In this document: positions 12,143-23,654 of the stretch, piece by piece
Numbering within the stretch: position 1 is the stretch's first letter
Layout of the letters: each line of letters starts with the position of its first letter
Origin: Filobasidium wieringae
Lineage: Eukaryota; Basidiomycota; Tremellomycetes; Filobasidiales; Filobasidiaceae
DNA length: 64,000 nucleotides
Direction of reading: 5' to 3'
NCBI GenBank assembly: GCA_001600055.1
Contig: BCIV01000016.1
Span: 186,001 to 250,000, forward strand
Made by a program: the position numbers and the translations under genes
Notes under the pieces: model-generated
The model's input: only the letters and a program-made list of their open reading frames with translations
What the model was told of the DNA's origin: nothing
Database searches by the model: none

Positions 12143-12899
12143 ATGGCCGACAACAAGTACACGAACGCCCTCGCCGCTCAGCCAGAGGACATTCAGCTCC
12201 TCTTGGCCGCTCAGGCTCACATTGGTGCCAAGAACTGTGACAAGTCGATGGAGAACTACGTCTGGAAGAGGAGGTCTGACGGTGAGTGGAGAAGAAGGAT
12301 TGGGGGAAATCCAGGGGAATGAAAGAAAGAATAGGAAGATCGGGTCCGGGTGGATTGGCTATGCGTGTGGACAAGGAGAATAAGATTCGGATCAAGAAGG
12401 ACAAGGAAGGACGCAATTCTGTACGGGGAATGTGTTATAGCAGAAGAACTCAGCAAAATGATTGAACACTTTGGTCCGGAATTACAACTCGTCCGGGCGG
12501 TACTAGGATCAAGCCAAACTCTCGCACGACCAATCAAACCTCGATCTTCCTAAACTTTCTTGATCTTCCCGGGACTCGTCCACCCCCCTTGCGAGGGACA
12601 AATTCTCATTGCCCGATTTGATCTACAGGTGTTCACGTCATCAACGTCGGAAAGACCTGGGAGAAGATCGTCTTGGCTGCCCGAATCTTGGCTACCATTG
12701 ACAACCCCAACGATGTCTGTGTTATCTCTGCTCGTCCTTACGGTCACCGAGCCGTCTTGAAGTACGCCGGATTTACCGGTGCTCAGGCCATTGCTGGACG
12801 ATTGTGCGTTTTACTCGACTGGTCAAGGTGGACCAAAAGGCAGATGGCTGATCCTTCCAAATGTGGAATGACCTCTTTAGCACCCCTGGATCTTTCACC

Positions 12900-12932
<33 letters not shown>

Positions 12933-13244
12933 TTGATCATCGTCACTGATCCCCGTGTCGACCACCAGGCCATCAGGGAGGCCGCCTACGTCAACATCCC
13001 GTACGTTCTCGTTTCCTATTGCGGGCCATAAGACAGAAGACGCTTACGCGATGTTCTTTTTTTTGGGACAATTCAGCGTCATTGCCCTTTGTGACACTGA
13101 CGCTTCTTTGAAGTTCGTTGACGTTGCCATTCCTTGCAACAACAAGTCCCGACACTCCATCGGTCTTGTGAGTTATTGTCTGCCTGAATGATTGTCAGTG
13201 CGAATCAGCAAACTGAGACATCTCTCGCTTCGCTCCGTCAGGTT

Positions 13245-13282
<38 letters not shown>

Positions 13283-13636
13283 AACCATCGACCGAGGGAC
13301 TTGGTCCGTTCTCCCCGATCTGTTCTTCTACCGAGACCCCGATCAGATCGATGCCGACAACGCCGAGAAGGCCGCCGCTGCCATTGCCGGTAACGCTGCC
13401 GTTGAGGGAACCGTCGAGGGTGCCGTGCCTGCCGAGTGGGATGCCACCAACGCTGCTGAGCCCGCTGGGTTCGCTGCTGAGCCTACTGCTCAGGGTGAGT
13501 CTCTATGGATTCGTTTCGCAGACGTTGAAACGGATGGCTGATATGTCCATCTCTACCTTGCTCGACAGCTCTCGACTGGTCCGCCGAGAACACCACCGGT
13601 GACTGGTCCGCTGACGCCCCCGCTCAGAACTGGTAG
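12143..13636 (+). CDS. RPS0: 40S ribosomal protein S0 (uS2, RPSA/laminin-receptor homologue)
   Basis: Six exons: 12143-12281, 12629-12803, 12881-13000, 13077-13167, 13242-13494 and 13569-13636, together 846 nt and 281 residues. It begins [20 protein letters not shown] and holds the family blocks [85 protein letters not shown] and [10 protein letters not shown]. The acidic tail ends in repeated tryptophan motifs ([17 protein letters not shown]), as in eukaryotic RPSA. The protein is needed for 18S processing and is part of the small ribosomal subunit. The first intron (347 nt) is five times longer than the others. Confidence 0.97.
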
Positions 13637-14550
13637 AGAATTCTCCCTCTTACCGCACTTTATATATCAGTTCTAGCAAACAAAACACACGCCCGCCCGA
13701 CTTTTTTTGTTCCATGTTCATGATTAGACAGATGATGATTTGATACATGGTATGGACAAACAAATGGAGTAGACTGGAATGGGTTCAGACGGGGTGGTAC
13801 ACGAAATCCGCAGAGGGTTCAGTTGTCTCGCTATATGGTTTTCCGAGGTGTTTGGTCGTTAGTGGGAAGAAGTTCTTTATTGGGGTTCCGTGCCTTCTTT
13901 TGGTGTTTCAGGATCGTCCGTTAACGAAACAACACCAAACTCAAATTGCCTTGTGGATCGTTGCCATGACCGTCCCTCGCAAAGTCAATACCAACCAGCA
14001 GTCTACAGATCATCACATGACGATTATGACGAGAAGATTGGGTACTACAAGGCTCTCACTCATGACACTCAGTGCTTCCAGCAGGACACTCACTCTGTAG
14101 GAAGACCGATCGTGATCGTAGCAGGGTAGACCTACAATCTGGCTGGAGACGCGGATCAATTCGAGACGCGCATGGACAGTAGCTGTAGGGTAGGCGCTGT
14201 AGTCAGTGTTTCGATGTTACATCCTGCACAGGTCATCGACTTGAAGTCTCTCCTAAGCCCTGAGACGACCACCCGGTACAGAGATGAGTACGGAAACGAC
14301 GAACTACATATCGGAAGAGTGAGCAGGTGAGCAGCGATGACGATTGGATGATCCCGAGGATATTTCCAACCGAGAACTAGATTGTCGGGTCTGACCGATG
14401 AAGCGATAGTGGAGAACGGTTCATAAGCAATACTTGGCACGTTTCTCCTCATCTCACTAGATCTCATTCTAGTCACTCTTGCTTCTTCCCCCTCGACACA
14501 TCCACACCCCACACCTTACTAGCACACATATACCGAAGGATATACTAAAG
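13637..14550. other. Intergenic between two plus-strand genes
   Basis: About 910 bases containing the RPS0 3' end and the carboxypeptidase promoter. Open frames at 13747-14100 and 14156-14512 have no recognisable domain. I looked for tRNA-like structures and saw none. The last 80 bases before 14551 are CA/CT-rich, fitting a 5' leader. Confidence 0.45.
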
Positions 14551-16949
14551 ATGGACCCTGAGAAGCGCTCGTTGATCCAGCCGGAACAACCCGTACAGGA
14601 TCGAACCCCTCCTCCTCCAACTCCTCGATCGAGGAAGTACCTCATCCCGTTGCTTCTCCTGCTCGCTCTCAAATCGGCTATCATCATTGGAGCCTTCTCT
14701 TTCACTCAGAATAACCAGCTCACTAAAAGCAAGGACGAAGTGCGGGCACTTTGTCCCCAGCCGGTATTGGGGGAGGGCAAGAGCAATTGGTCCTCTTTGT
14801 ATGAGTATGAAGGGTTTGGGATGGAGAGTGCTAAACGGCTTTCGGGCGCTGTAAGGATTCCCACTCAGTGAGTCTAAATCAGTGTAGGGATGGCGCATGA
14901 TCTTTAGTGATGATCGTCGACAATGAAATAGGTCGTTCGACGATATGGGTGAACCGGGGGACGATCCTAGATGGGAACCGTTTGTCGACTTGCGCGCCTA
15001 TCTCAAAGAGACTTTCCCTACCGTGTAAGCCACTTTGGGCACAAGTCGTTCTTGTTCTAGACTAATAGATGAAAATCTTGAGACAGACACAAGATGGCTG
15101 GACTCGACTTGATCAACAGTCATTCGATGCTCTTCACCCTTCCAGGTAAAGAAAGTGATCTCAAACCTTTCCTCTTGTAAGCCAAGTCTTTCGACCCTTC
15201 CTCTCGCGCTCGTCTTATAAACCTGTCGATTGTTTTCCATCTCAGCCTGGCTCATTTGGATGTGGTTCCCGCCACAACCTCCCTATCGCGATGGACCTAT
15301 CCTCCCTTTGAAGGACGAATCGAGGACGGGTGGGTTTATGGAAGAGGGACGAGCGATTGCAAGAACAACGTCGTAGGTATCTTGACTGCCTTGGAGTACA
15401 TGTTGAACAACGGCTGGGCACCGGAGAGGACTTTCCGTAAGTCCCAGTCGCTTATTGTTGACCGGTTTCACATCTAATGAGGCGGTCCATCTCTCGAAGT
15501 CCTGGCTTTCGGACAAGATGAGGAAGTTGGCGGACCACGTGGAGCCGCTCACGTTTCTACACATCTCGAGGGGAAATACGGGAAGGATTCTATCGCCATG
15601 ATCGTTGATGAGGGAGGGATGGGAGTTTCCGAGGTTTATGGACGGGAGTTTGCCTTACCTGGAGTGGCGGAGAAGGGGTATGGAGTGAGTCTTAGAGCAG
15701 AGGAATGGCTGTGTACCGGGCGGAAAATGATAAGGAGCTCTTTTGGGTAGAACTTTATGGTACAAGTCGATACGCTTGGTGGACAGTGAGTCATGATTCG
15801 ATCTTAACAATATAAGGAGACTGATGAGTTCTATCTGTCAGCTCGTCCATTCCACTTGCAAAGCATACGTCGATCGGGATTCTTGCCAAGATTATCTCCG
15901 CCATCGAGTACGTTTGTCAGAAATCCAAGCCTTTTTTTATAGCTGATAGACTGACTCTCGCCTTTATATGTAGGGATGATGAAACCTTCCAGCCCGATCT
16001 GCAAGAATCTTCCCCGATTTGGTCTTACATGCAATGTTTAGGTGCTCACGGTGACCCCAAACAAATTCCGCCATATATCAAAAAGGCGGTCAAGAGTAAG
16101 AACCCTGATCTGGACAAGGTCGGAGAGGAGTTTGCCAAAGGGGCGTTGGCGGATAGGTACTTGATCGAGACTAGTAAGGCCGTTACGGTCATCGTAGGAG
16201 GAAACAAGGTGAGTCTTGCCAAAGTTCAGGTGTAGAACGCACGCTGAGGTGGGATTATAGGTAAATGCATTGCCAGAGTCGGCCATCGGAACGATCAATT
16301 CGCGAATCGACATCTATTCCAATCCTGACGAGGTCAAGGACATCTATGCCTCCCTCATCGAACCTATCGCAGAGAAATACTCCTTCCGATTCAACGGCAA
16401 GACTTTCACGGATGGTCCCATTGCAGGAAATATCTCCCTTACAATCGACCAGCCCGGAGAACCTAGCCCGATCTCGCCCTCCACAGGAAAGGCTTGGGAG
16501 GTGTTCGCGAAAGCCGTGCAGGCGAGCTTTGGACCGGAGGTTATCAGTGCTCCTAGTGCTATGACCGGGAACACGGACTGCAGGCATTATGTGAGTCGTC
16601 ACGAAGCAATGGATGCGTCCCTGAACCGTGACTGATGATATTGATTGCGATTCAGACCAACTTGTGAATTTCGATTAGTCCGCTCGCGCCGCGCGTTCAT
16701 ATCGCTAATGCCTCACATTCACTGCAGGACCAAAAATATCTACCGTTGGTCACCTACTAGACAAGGAACCCGTCTTAACGCACACACAGTGGATGAGAAG
16801 ATCAGTAAGTGTCCGAGTACCTCTGGTCACGGCTGTGTAGTTGAGCTGAAAACCTCGTCTTATCAGTGATCAATACTCATGTTGAAGGTATCAAATTTTA
16901 CACGGAACTCATCGTACAAGCCGATAAGGCTGGTGCCGATCTTGTCTAA
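14551..16949 (+). CDS. Carboxypeptidase S-like Gly-Xaa carboxypeptidase (M20 metallopeptidase)
   Basis: The ATG at 14551 (MDPEKRSLIQ) gives a cytoplasmic N-tail, then one membrane anchor (KYLIPLLLLLALKSAIIIG) as in yeast vacuolar carboxypeptidase S. The lumenal M20 domain carries the zinc ligands in order: AHLDVVPA (His), GRGTSDCKNN (Asp bridging), GQDEEVGG (catalytic Glu plus Glu ligand), VDEGG (Asp) and a C-terminal His in LNAHTVDEKI. The dimerisation domain lies between about 16100 and 16570. The last exon ends INTHVEG...ADLV with TAA at 16947-16949. At least eight introns are used. The function is release of C-terminal residues from peptides in the vacuole, with a role in nitrogen recycling. 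Not part of the neighbouring hydroxy-acid cluster as far as can be seen. Confidence 0.9.
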
Positions 16950-17565
16950 CTTCCATATGAATTTTCGAAAGGCCGGGTGCGATGAACTGATCTATAAATA
17001 CACTGGGCGATATAATGGTCTGGAAGGTCGATGAGTCTTAAACGGTGGACGACAGAACGGTCGCGAAACGATATTGAAGTCGATACACAGAATGTAAAAG
17101 TCGGAGTTTGCCTACTGGCACTGCTGTACGAATGATGGAAAATCAATGATGAACACCAACCAATATCTCACCCTCTGCCGATACCACCTCACAATCTCTC
17201 AGAACACTGCTACTGCAACTGGGGGTGGCACATGCCATGCTACTTCATTGTTTGGAAGATGATTCAGAATGGGAGGCTTTGCCAATTACCATGGGGGATA
17301 GATGGGACACCCCTTTGCCCCATGACCTCTCCAAATTTCAAATGGATACTTCCACAAATGTTCAAGTACCTAATACAGTGTTTGGGCCCACAGCCATTGG
17401 TATCCGCCAGCTAGAATCGGCCAAAGCCAAGTTAACACCTAGTCAACTATCTGATGTGTATACATGTTCAACGTTCTGAATTGCTACCACATAGCTGCTA
17501 TAATCTCGACCCAGCATCGAGTCATCTGACTTTAAGTTAGTGTAGGATGTTGATCGGAGTGGCAC
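16950..17565. other. Intergenic between convergent genes
   Basis: About 615 bases between two 3' ends. An 84-codon frame at 17225-17479 is open but matches no family I know, and lacks codon or splice support. Otherwise I see nothing in it. Confidence 0.45.
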
Positions 17566-19610
17566 CTATTTCCATAGCTCTTGTAGACATTCAACCATAT
17601 TAGGGTTTACCTGCTCTAGCGAAGTAACTCCTAGTAGGCGCATCGCTGTCACGATCTCGCTCTCGAGGACTGTAGGTGCGAAGAGATTGGAAAGCCCCGT
17701 CAGAAATATCTTGGCACACTGATGGTGTCTATTAAACTTACTTCGAACTGCCCGGACCACTCCCTTTTCGCCGTATGCAGCTTGAGCATATAGAAACGAT
17801 CTACCCAGCCCGACTCCCCTTGCTCCAAATGCTAAAGCTTGCAACACATCTGTACCACGCCGAATTCCTCCGTCGATGTATATTTCTATGCTTTTGAGCA
17901 GCTCAGGATCCTCAGCATGGATGGAGCGCAATGAATCAAATCCTGAGCGCGCTCTTTTCGAAATGGATGTGGCTTCAGCATTATACTTTTCGACATCGTC
18001 ACTGATCCGCTGGCTCACTGATCACATTGTCTTCCTCCCTATCGATATGGATTAAACCGCAGGTATCAATTGACTAGTATCAGTGCTGAGCCTCCCGACC
18101 TCGATATCGACATACATGGTTTGACAGAATGCATCCAGCTAGCTTGTGGTCCCTCGCTAGACGAACATCCTGTGAAAGGAAAGAAAGAGCGGTGTAAGGT
18201 TCACGTCGAAAGTCCAGATCGTGAGAGATTGAAGAAGGCGCACCTCTATACTTGAAACGCCCTTGAGATATATCGGAATGCCGCCGGTAATGTCTCGAAT
18301 CCATTCGAGGTCGCGCCAATTCTGACTTGCATCGTGATATGGCGGATGTTCGGTAAAGGGGCCATCGCGAATACCTGGCTCTGCATCGCCCCTAGTACCT
18401 TTGATCTTTTCGGAAGTTTGGCGATGATCACCGACGTTAGAGTCTACAGTCAATATCATGGCTCTGTCATGGAATGTCTATCAGCACCGATATCGTGATC
18501 GCTTTTGAAGGCGATCGTCTTACTGAACACCGCCTTCCACGGCTTCCCTGATCAGCTCTTTAGTCCTCTCGCGGTCATTTTGAATGTATATTTGGTACAC
18601 CATGCCCATGGGCGACGGCAGAGTGGTGTCTAGCTTGTTTTTCTCCTCAAGAATTTCCTCAAGTGGAAATGAAGTAGCAGCGGAGACGCCTTGCACAATT
18701 CCAGTTCTTGCGGCCTGTGGTGTGAGATTGAATTCACTTGGCTACTTCAACACAATCCTTTGGACTCCAGCTTACTCACTCCTCGAGTCAGGTTGAGTTC
18801 GCCGTCAGGATGCCCCAATAGGGCGTTTGAAGCCGGAGAGATGTAGATCGGAAGAGCAGAACGTATACCGAAAATCGTAGTTTGTGGCCGCACCACAGAT
18901 ACATCCCGCATGACTCGAGGAACGAGCCGGCACTTGCGAAAAGCATTGCGATTTTCTGCCATAGAAATTCCATCTAAGCTAGCAGAGGCGTAATAATTCA
19001 CGACGCGAGGGCTCAGGAAGGATTCCGCTGCCGTCTTTCAACATAGTAAAAACTTAGGTACAGAAGTGATGTAGTCCACACGTACTGACAAGACCTACCT
19101 GAAATTCATCCAGTCCGAGAATTGTTTCTGCAGGAGGCATCGCCGCTCGTGCTGATAGGATCCGCTGAAGCTCTGCTTGATGCTTCTCGATGGCCTGTCA
19201 AGCATTGGGTGATGAACAACCTTGCGCGCGTCGTTTTCGCTAGTACAGAACGTGTTACCTCTGAAGCTTCCGCAGGATCGACTTGTCCCTTATACTTTTC
19301 AAGGGGCAAGTTAATCTCCAGGACGTTCGGCGGGTGAAACGATTTGAAAATCTCGCTGTTCAGGCGTCATTGAATATGGAGAATTTGCAGGAGGTTGGCA
19401 TGTCACGTACGTCACATCTCTGCCCGCGTGTTCCACTATGACCTTCGATCCCCCTGGATGGTATTTATGGAAATCTGTTACGCTTTCATGGGGCTGGGAT
19501 TAGGGGTCACCCTAGTAAACGCATGATTTAATGCGTCCTCACTCGTATACTTTGCCATCCACCACAACCCATGCGTCGTGTGCCAGATGATGCCTTGCAA
19601 CTTCTGCCAT
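17566..19610 (-). CDS. Cytochrome b5-FMN L-2-hydroxyacid dehydrogenase (flavocytochrome b2-like)
   Basis: The product, about 460 residues, begins MAEVARHHLAHDAWVVVDGK. It is a heme-binding cytochrome b5 domain (residues 5-47, VTDFHKYHPGG with the axial His; second His in VEHAGRDVT) joined to an alpha-hydroxyacid oxidase domain. FMN-domain residues match flavocytochrome b2: NYYASAS (Tyr), MVYQIYIQ (Tyr), LTVDSNVGDHR (Asp and Arg), YLKGVSS (Lys), ILSNHGGRQ (catalytic His and Arg), IDGGIRRGTDV and GARGVGLGRSFLY. The GGRQCDQ stretch comes from a 20-nt exon (18019-18038); without it the frame hits stops. Family enzymes oxidise L-lactate, glycolate or related acids and pass electrons to cytochrome c or b5. 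No mitochondrial presequence precedes the cytochrome domain, unlike yeast Cyb2. Substrate is not determined. First gene of the hydroxy-acid cluster. Confidence 0.9.
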
Positions 19611-19611
19611 C

Positions 19612-19619
19612 TTTATATA
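19612..19619 (-). promoter_or_regulatory. TATATAAA element immediately 5' of the flavocytochrome ATG
   Basis: On the minus strand TATATAAA ends 1 base before the ATG at 19610. If it is a working TATA box, transcription would begin inside the proposed coding region, so it may instead be chance or mean the true start is further in. No alternative methionine exists before the heme ligand, so the start is kept. Confidence 0.25.
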
Positions 19620-19817
19620 TGGGGTGTTTGGTCTTTGTATGGTCTGGGGCTTCTGGGAGGCCTTGTGCACCACATCATCCGCTTCAACACCCATATCGGC
19701 TTGCACAGGCGAGGCCGAGACGCAATACGTCTGAGTATATATTCATCAACTTCTGATGATACTATGAAGCCAGAACAATAGTCAGGACTTACAGCGATGC
19801 AAGTGGTCAACGCAACG

Positions 19818-19833
19818 GCGGTTATGAGCGGTT
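19818..19833. promoter_or_regulatory. Two GCGGTT copies one helical turn apart
   Basis: GCGGTT occurs at 19818-19823 and 19828-19833, 10 bp start to start, about 210 bp upstream of the flavocytochrome start. Related GCGGTY copies lie in the other promoters of the cluster. CGG triplets are the usual core of Zn2Cys6 binding sites, and a Zn2Cys6 gene closes the cluster; binding is an inference. Confidence 0.3.
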
Positions 19834-20216
19834 TTGCAGACCGGAAGCCCGTATTTGGGCGGGATGCTGACCGTCCATAGAATCGGATCTGCGAAAGGGG
19901 GAAAGTGCTTGATACGCGAGCTCGGGCGGTATTACAGAACATCTCTCAGAGCGTTGTTGGGACAGAATTGGGCAACACACCTACATCGAAAGTGGCGAAG
20001 GTCTCGGACATCACGATTTGTGGTAACTATATACAACAGCACGCGCGGATGCAAATGAAAGCGCGGGCCCCGGATATAGGTGGAATAAGCTTAGTCCGGT
20101 CCGTCTACAGCCGGACTCCGAGCTGATCACTAGCAAGCTATAGCTGCTCCGGTACCTGATACCGCGACCGCGCCAGTGATGCATGAGTATCAATATGCCG
20201 AGAACTGGCTGAGCGA

Positions 20217-21692
20217 TCAGCTTCGACTGACCTGATTGTGCAGCGCTTCACCTTTCAAAGCGTCGAGTATGTTGGTCAAAACCGTAAGACCCATCTTATC
20301 CCGTGTATCGACCGTTCTACAAGATCATTTGAGAATCAGGGCTACTGTTCGTCCCTTGAATCGGACATCAAAGCTTACTCAGTACCCATATGTGGCAACA
20401 GCGTTACGTTGTCCATCGTAAAGAATCTGTCATCTATCCTTGGCTCGTCTGGATAGACATCCAGTCCTGCTCCATAAACTTGATTGGTTTCCAGTGCTTG
20501 TATCAAAGCTTCTTGGTCTACGAGCCCGCCACTGAGCATTTGAAGCAATGAGCGTATTAAAGAGAGACACGAGATTTCAGCGTCAAGGTTCAGACGCACC
20601 GAGCTGTGTTGACAATGACTGCACTAGATTTCATCAAGTCGAATTGTTTGCCACCGATCATACCTTTCGTACTCGCGTTCATCTGCTCACAGAGTATGAT
20701 CAGCTTGAGCGACATTACGCGATACCCAGTGCGACAACCAGTGCGACTTACAGGCGCATGTAACGAGATCACATCTGCCTCGCGCAAAAGATCATCTAAG
20801 GAAGATTTGTACTCTGCTTCGAAACCGAGGGATTCTTTGGCGACAGGGCGTCGATTGTGGTAGATGACCTTCATTCCCCAGCCCAATGCCATTCGTTGCG
20901 CGACGACGGTGCCGATGCCTCCCATCCCAACGATTCCGAGGATTTTGTGCTCCGGATCTCTTGCTAGGGGCAGATTGTTCTTCCATGATCCTATCACAAG
21001 TATTTCACTGTCTCGTCGATAAGTGACGCAACGACCTCGGAGAAGAGCAGACTAACCTGCCCGGCATTGAGATTCAGCTTTCGCAAATCGTCTCATCGCA
21101 GACAAGATGAGATAGACGCAGGTAGTAGCCGTGGCATCATCTACAGCCGATGGTGTGTTCGTGATCTATATACGGTTCTGATCAGCCTACCACACTCTGC
21201 CCATTAGCTGTGACCGTCGCCTCGCCCTTACCCGTACTCCATATCGCTGAGCGGCGTGAACATCAATATCATCATATCCCGCGCCGACTTGCATATGAAG
21301 AAGTAGATCGGAGGAACCTGTCAGGAAGCGATGTCCGAAACCGACTGAAGTGAAGTACTCACGATGGCAGACAGTGTGACAGGAATCTGGCAATACTTTG
21401 AAGAAAGCTTCATCAAGATAGCCGAATTTACCACCAGGGTTGCGATAATGATATATCGCTGTCAACCCCTGGTATTTCGTGCTGATATCGCGTTCGAATT
21501 CTGCTAGATCTGAGGATGATAGTTCCACAATATCGGCCAAAGGGCTGACTCTCGCGAAGAATTCCTCACGAACGTAGGGCATCGGGCCTGTATCCACCGG
21601 AACCAAACCAAAAGATGCTCGTGAGTTCGTATTTACCACGGATGGCCGCACGGACCCTCACCCATTAGCAGAACTTTTGGTTTCACGGTCAT
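20217..21692 (-). CDS. GOR1: D-isomer-specific 2-hydroxyacid dehydrogenase, glyoxylate/hydroxypyruvate reductase type
   Basis: The first exon (21692-21662) encodes MTVKPKVLLMG and splices to ASFGLVPVDTG at 21617. Recognised blocks: MQVGAGYDDIDVHAAQ, TNTPSAVDDATATTCVYL, the nucleotide-binding GIVGMGGIGTVVAQ, the end of the second beta strand IYHNRRP (arginine here points to NADPH rather than NADH), NASTKGMIGG and VIVNTAR (catalytic Arg), GLDVYPDEP (Glu) and LLPHMGTE (His). The PHMGT-type histidine motif and YHNR are like yeast Gor1. The C-terminus ends HNQVSRS. Such enzymes reduce glyoxylate to glycolate and hydroxypyruvate to D-glycerate in the cytosol. It is divergent from the glycerate kinase gene, whose substrate it could supply. 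Confidence 0.9.
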
Positions 21693-22183
21693 CCTACGTA
21701 TACCGTCTACGTTATGACTAAAATTGTTATCAAAAACACTCCAATAATAATCAGAGTCGAGTTTAAATCTGATCAACTAACAGCTGGCCGAGTTATATTG
21801 TATTGTCGATTTCTGACGTCCCATTTTGCATCCGTCTACCGGGATTACGCTAATTCCGCAGGCTGGAAGATCCGGTCCTAGCGCCCGGGGCAATTCCGAC
21901 ACGCAATCTGCCTTCTATTGCTGTTTCTTGCGGTCGAGTAAAGATCCGCAAGGCAACTTCTGATTTCCGCAATCGATCCACATGCGTCCTGAATCAAGCG
22001 GTCGAGGAAAGTAGGGACCATCTGATTCAAAGAGGGAGATATATGTCATAGCATCCATCCATCTTGTGTAATCACGATACTCTCGATCTAACACTCAATC
22101 GCTGCTTCCAGCGCTCGAGAGCCAAGGCCAAGAATAAGAAGTTGTTACCAAGACCGTCCCATAAGGACTATAAGGGCGCCATC
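21693..22183. other. Divergent promoter, reductase / glycerate kinase
   Basis: About 490 bases shared by two cluster genes. GCGGTCGAG is present twice (21930-21938 and 21998-22006), along with several CCGCA/TTCCGC words (for example 21965-21972). A 40-codon in-frame upstream extension of the kinase (from 22064) lies here and may be leader. Confidence 0.5.
21930..22006. promoter_or_regulatory. Duplicated GCGGTCGAG word in the divergent promoter
   Basis: The nine bases GCGGTCGAG occur at 21930-21938 and again at 21998-22006, in the same orientation. TTCCGCAA lies between them at 21965-21972. Candidate regulator sites by position and CGG content only. Confidence 0.3.
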
Positions 22184-23262
22184 ATGCAGCCAGCTCCTCA
22201 TGAAAATGAAACTACCACATCGGCTACATACAAAGCCAGAATCATCGGGGACTTTATAATCGAGCAGCGAGGCAGTCATGCTCAAAATCGCCCTTTCTTC
22301 GTAGGTTTACAGGGACCTCAAGGCTGTGGTGAGTGAAATGTGAAGATGTTTCAGCAAATGACTGGGAGTATAGGTTCTTACTCCTCGCTCTGTCATAAAC
22401 CTTCAGGGAAGACGACTTTGATGGATGCACTGCAGGAATATCTGAGGTCTACGCCGTTCAGATTACGAACCGCTGTGCTTTCTCTAGATGGTCGGTTAAA
22501 TTGTGCTGCTTCGAGATAAAAGTGACCTAATTTCGCGAAGTATGATCAACAGACCTCTATCTAGATCACCCGGATCTCGTCTCCCTGGCCGTTTCACATC
22601 CAAACAACACTCTTCTTTCCGGTCGAGGTCAACCTGGAACACACGATATTGCTCTAGCCTTGGAGGTCATGGACCAGTTGATCGGTGACAAGCAAAGTCC
22701 AGGGAGCCACATCGAGCTTCCCATCTTTGACAAGAGTTTACACGGCGGTCAAGGCGGTCGCAGCACCCAGACCATCAAAATCGAAGCACCGATCGATGTG
22801 TTCATACTGGAAGGGTGGAGCGTCGGTTTCGAGCCGCTTTCCGATACGGAACTAGAAGAATTATACGCTCAGGCTCTGGAGGGTAACAGGAACGTTCGCC
22901 AGGGCACCTCGACATCGACAAAGTATATGGCCTCCCACGACTTACAATCGCTGAAACAGGTGAATTATTTCCTACGAGACTTCTCAACGCAAATATGGCC
23001 CCTGTTCTCGAGCATCATCACTATACGTCCAACGAACTATGAATACGTGTTTGAATGGCGACTTCAACAAGAGCTCGCTCTAAGACAGCGCTCCGAAGGC
23101 CGAGGGATGTCTGATGAGGGAGTCCGGCTTTTCGTCGCAAGATATATGCCAGGCTATGAACTATGGGCCGATCAGATCAAACGCTCACCGAGATGGGAAC
23201 ACCGGGGTTTAGAAATGGTGTATGGCAGTGGAAGGGAATTACTGGAATTGCACACGTTGTGA
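22184..23262 (+). CDS. D-glycerate 3-kinase (GLYK/TDA10-type P-loop kinase)
   Basis: Three exons, 22184-22328, 22407-22490 and 22553-23262, encode 312 residues. The P-loop is FVGLQGPQGCGKTT, split by intron 1. Other family marks are LSLDDLYLDHPDL, HPNNTLLSGRGQPGTHD, IELPIFDKSLHGGQGGR, DVFILEGWSVGF and a late MPGYELWADQ. Plant GLYK and yeast Tda10 share this fold; GLYK converts D-glycerate and ATP to 3-phosphoglycerate, while Tda10's substrate is less clear. Next to a hydroxypyruvate reductase and a tartrate dehydrogenase, the D-glycerate role is the best fit. An in-frame methionine at 22064 is open upstream but its extra 40 residues are basic and unlike the family, so 22184 is preferred. Confidence 0.88.
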
Positions 23263-23654
23263 TACAATGCCCACTTCTGTACTTCTTCTTGACAATGGTA
23301 GACCGATATGCATGCCTATTTTGCATAGTTAGATTAGCCAGACCGCTTCTGAACTCCTAGATACTCACCAGAGCTCCTGAAACATGATGTATTGAACGCT
23401 TGGACGTGATGGCTTCGCAGTAGTACCATCACTGGGTTACCTGATCAGCCGGATGGACAATCGCGATGCTTATCCGTAAGTCCGGTCATTCTAATTCCGC
23501 GACTCTCGGTTTGCGGTTTTACGGATATAGGAACGCTCAGTAGAAGGCTGAAGTACCGCTTCCTATATAACACATAGGAGGCAGGATGCAAAGGAGCACT
23601 ACCTCACTTGAGGGTCCGGAAACCATTATCTGAAAGTGATCTCGCTCGCTCGCC
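23263..23654. other. Promoter region of the tartrate dehydrogenase gene
   Basis: About 390 bases between two plus-strand cluster genes, with a 9-bp inverted repeat enclosing CCGC and GCGG words (see separate entry). Nothing else seen. Confidence 0.5.
23471..23527. promoter_or_regulatory. Nested inverted repeat upstream of tartrate dehydrogenase
   Basis: TATCCGTAA (23471-23479) and its exact reverse complement TTACGGATA (23519-23527) flank a 39-bp centre. The centre itself holds CCGC (23497-23500) and GCGG (23513-23516), also inverted. It lies about 130-185 bp before the ATG at 23655, where an activator site would be expected. Binding by the Zn2Cys6 protein is an inference. Confidence 0.4.

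Larger units (their letters stand above)
19611..20216. other. Intergenic upstream of the flavocytochrome gene
   Basis: About 605 bases between two tandem minus-strand genes; it holds the flavocytochrome promoter. It contains TTTATATA at 19612-19619 (TATATAAA on the gene strand, directly before the ATG) and two GCGGTT copies 10 bp apart at 19818-19833. No gene seen. Confidence 0.5.

Noticed and set aside
17225..17479. 84-codon plus-strand frame between convergent genes
   Set aside because: No homology I can recall and no typical gene context; too short to support.
18019..18116. Stops after ILSNH suggesting a decayed flavoenzyme
   Set aside because: A 20-nt exon and two normal introns restore GGRQ and the frame; all catalytic residues are present.
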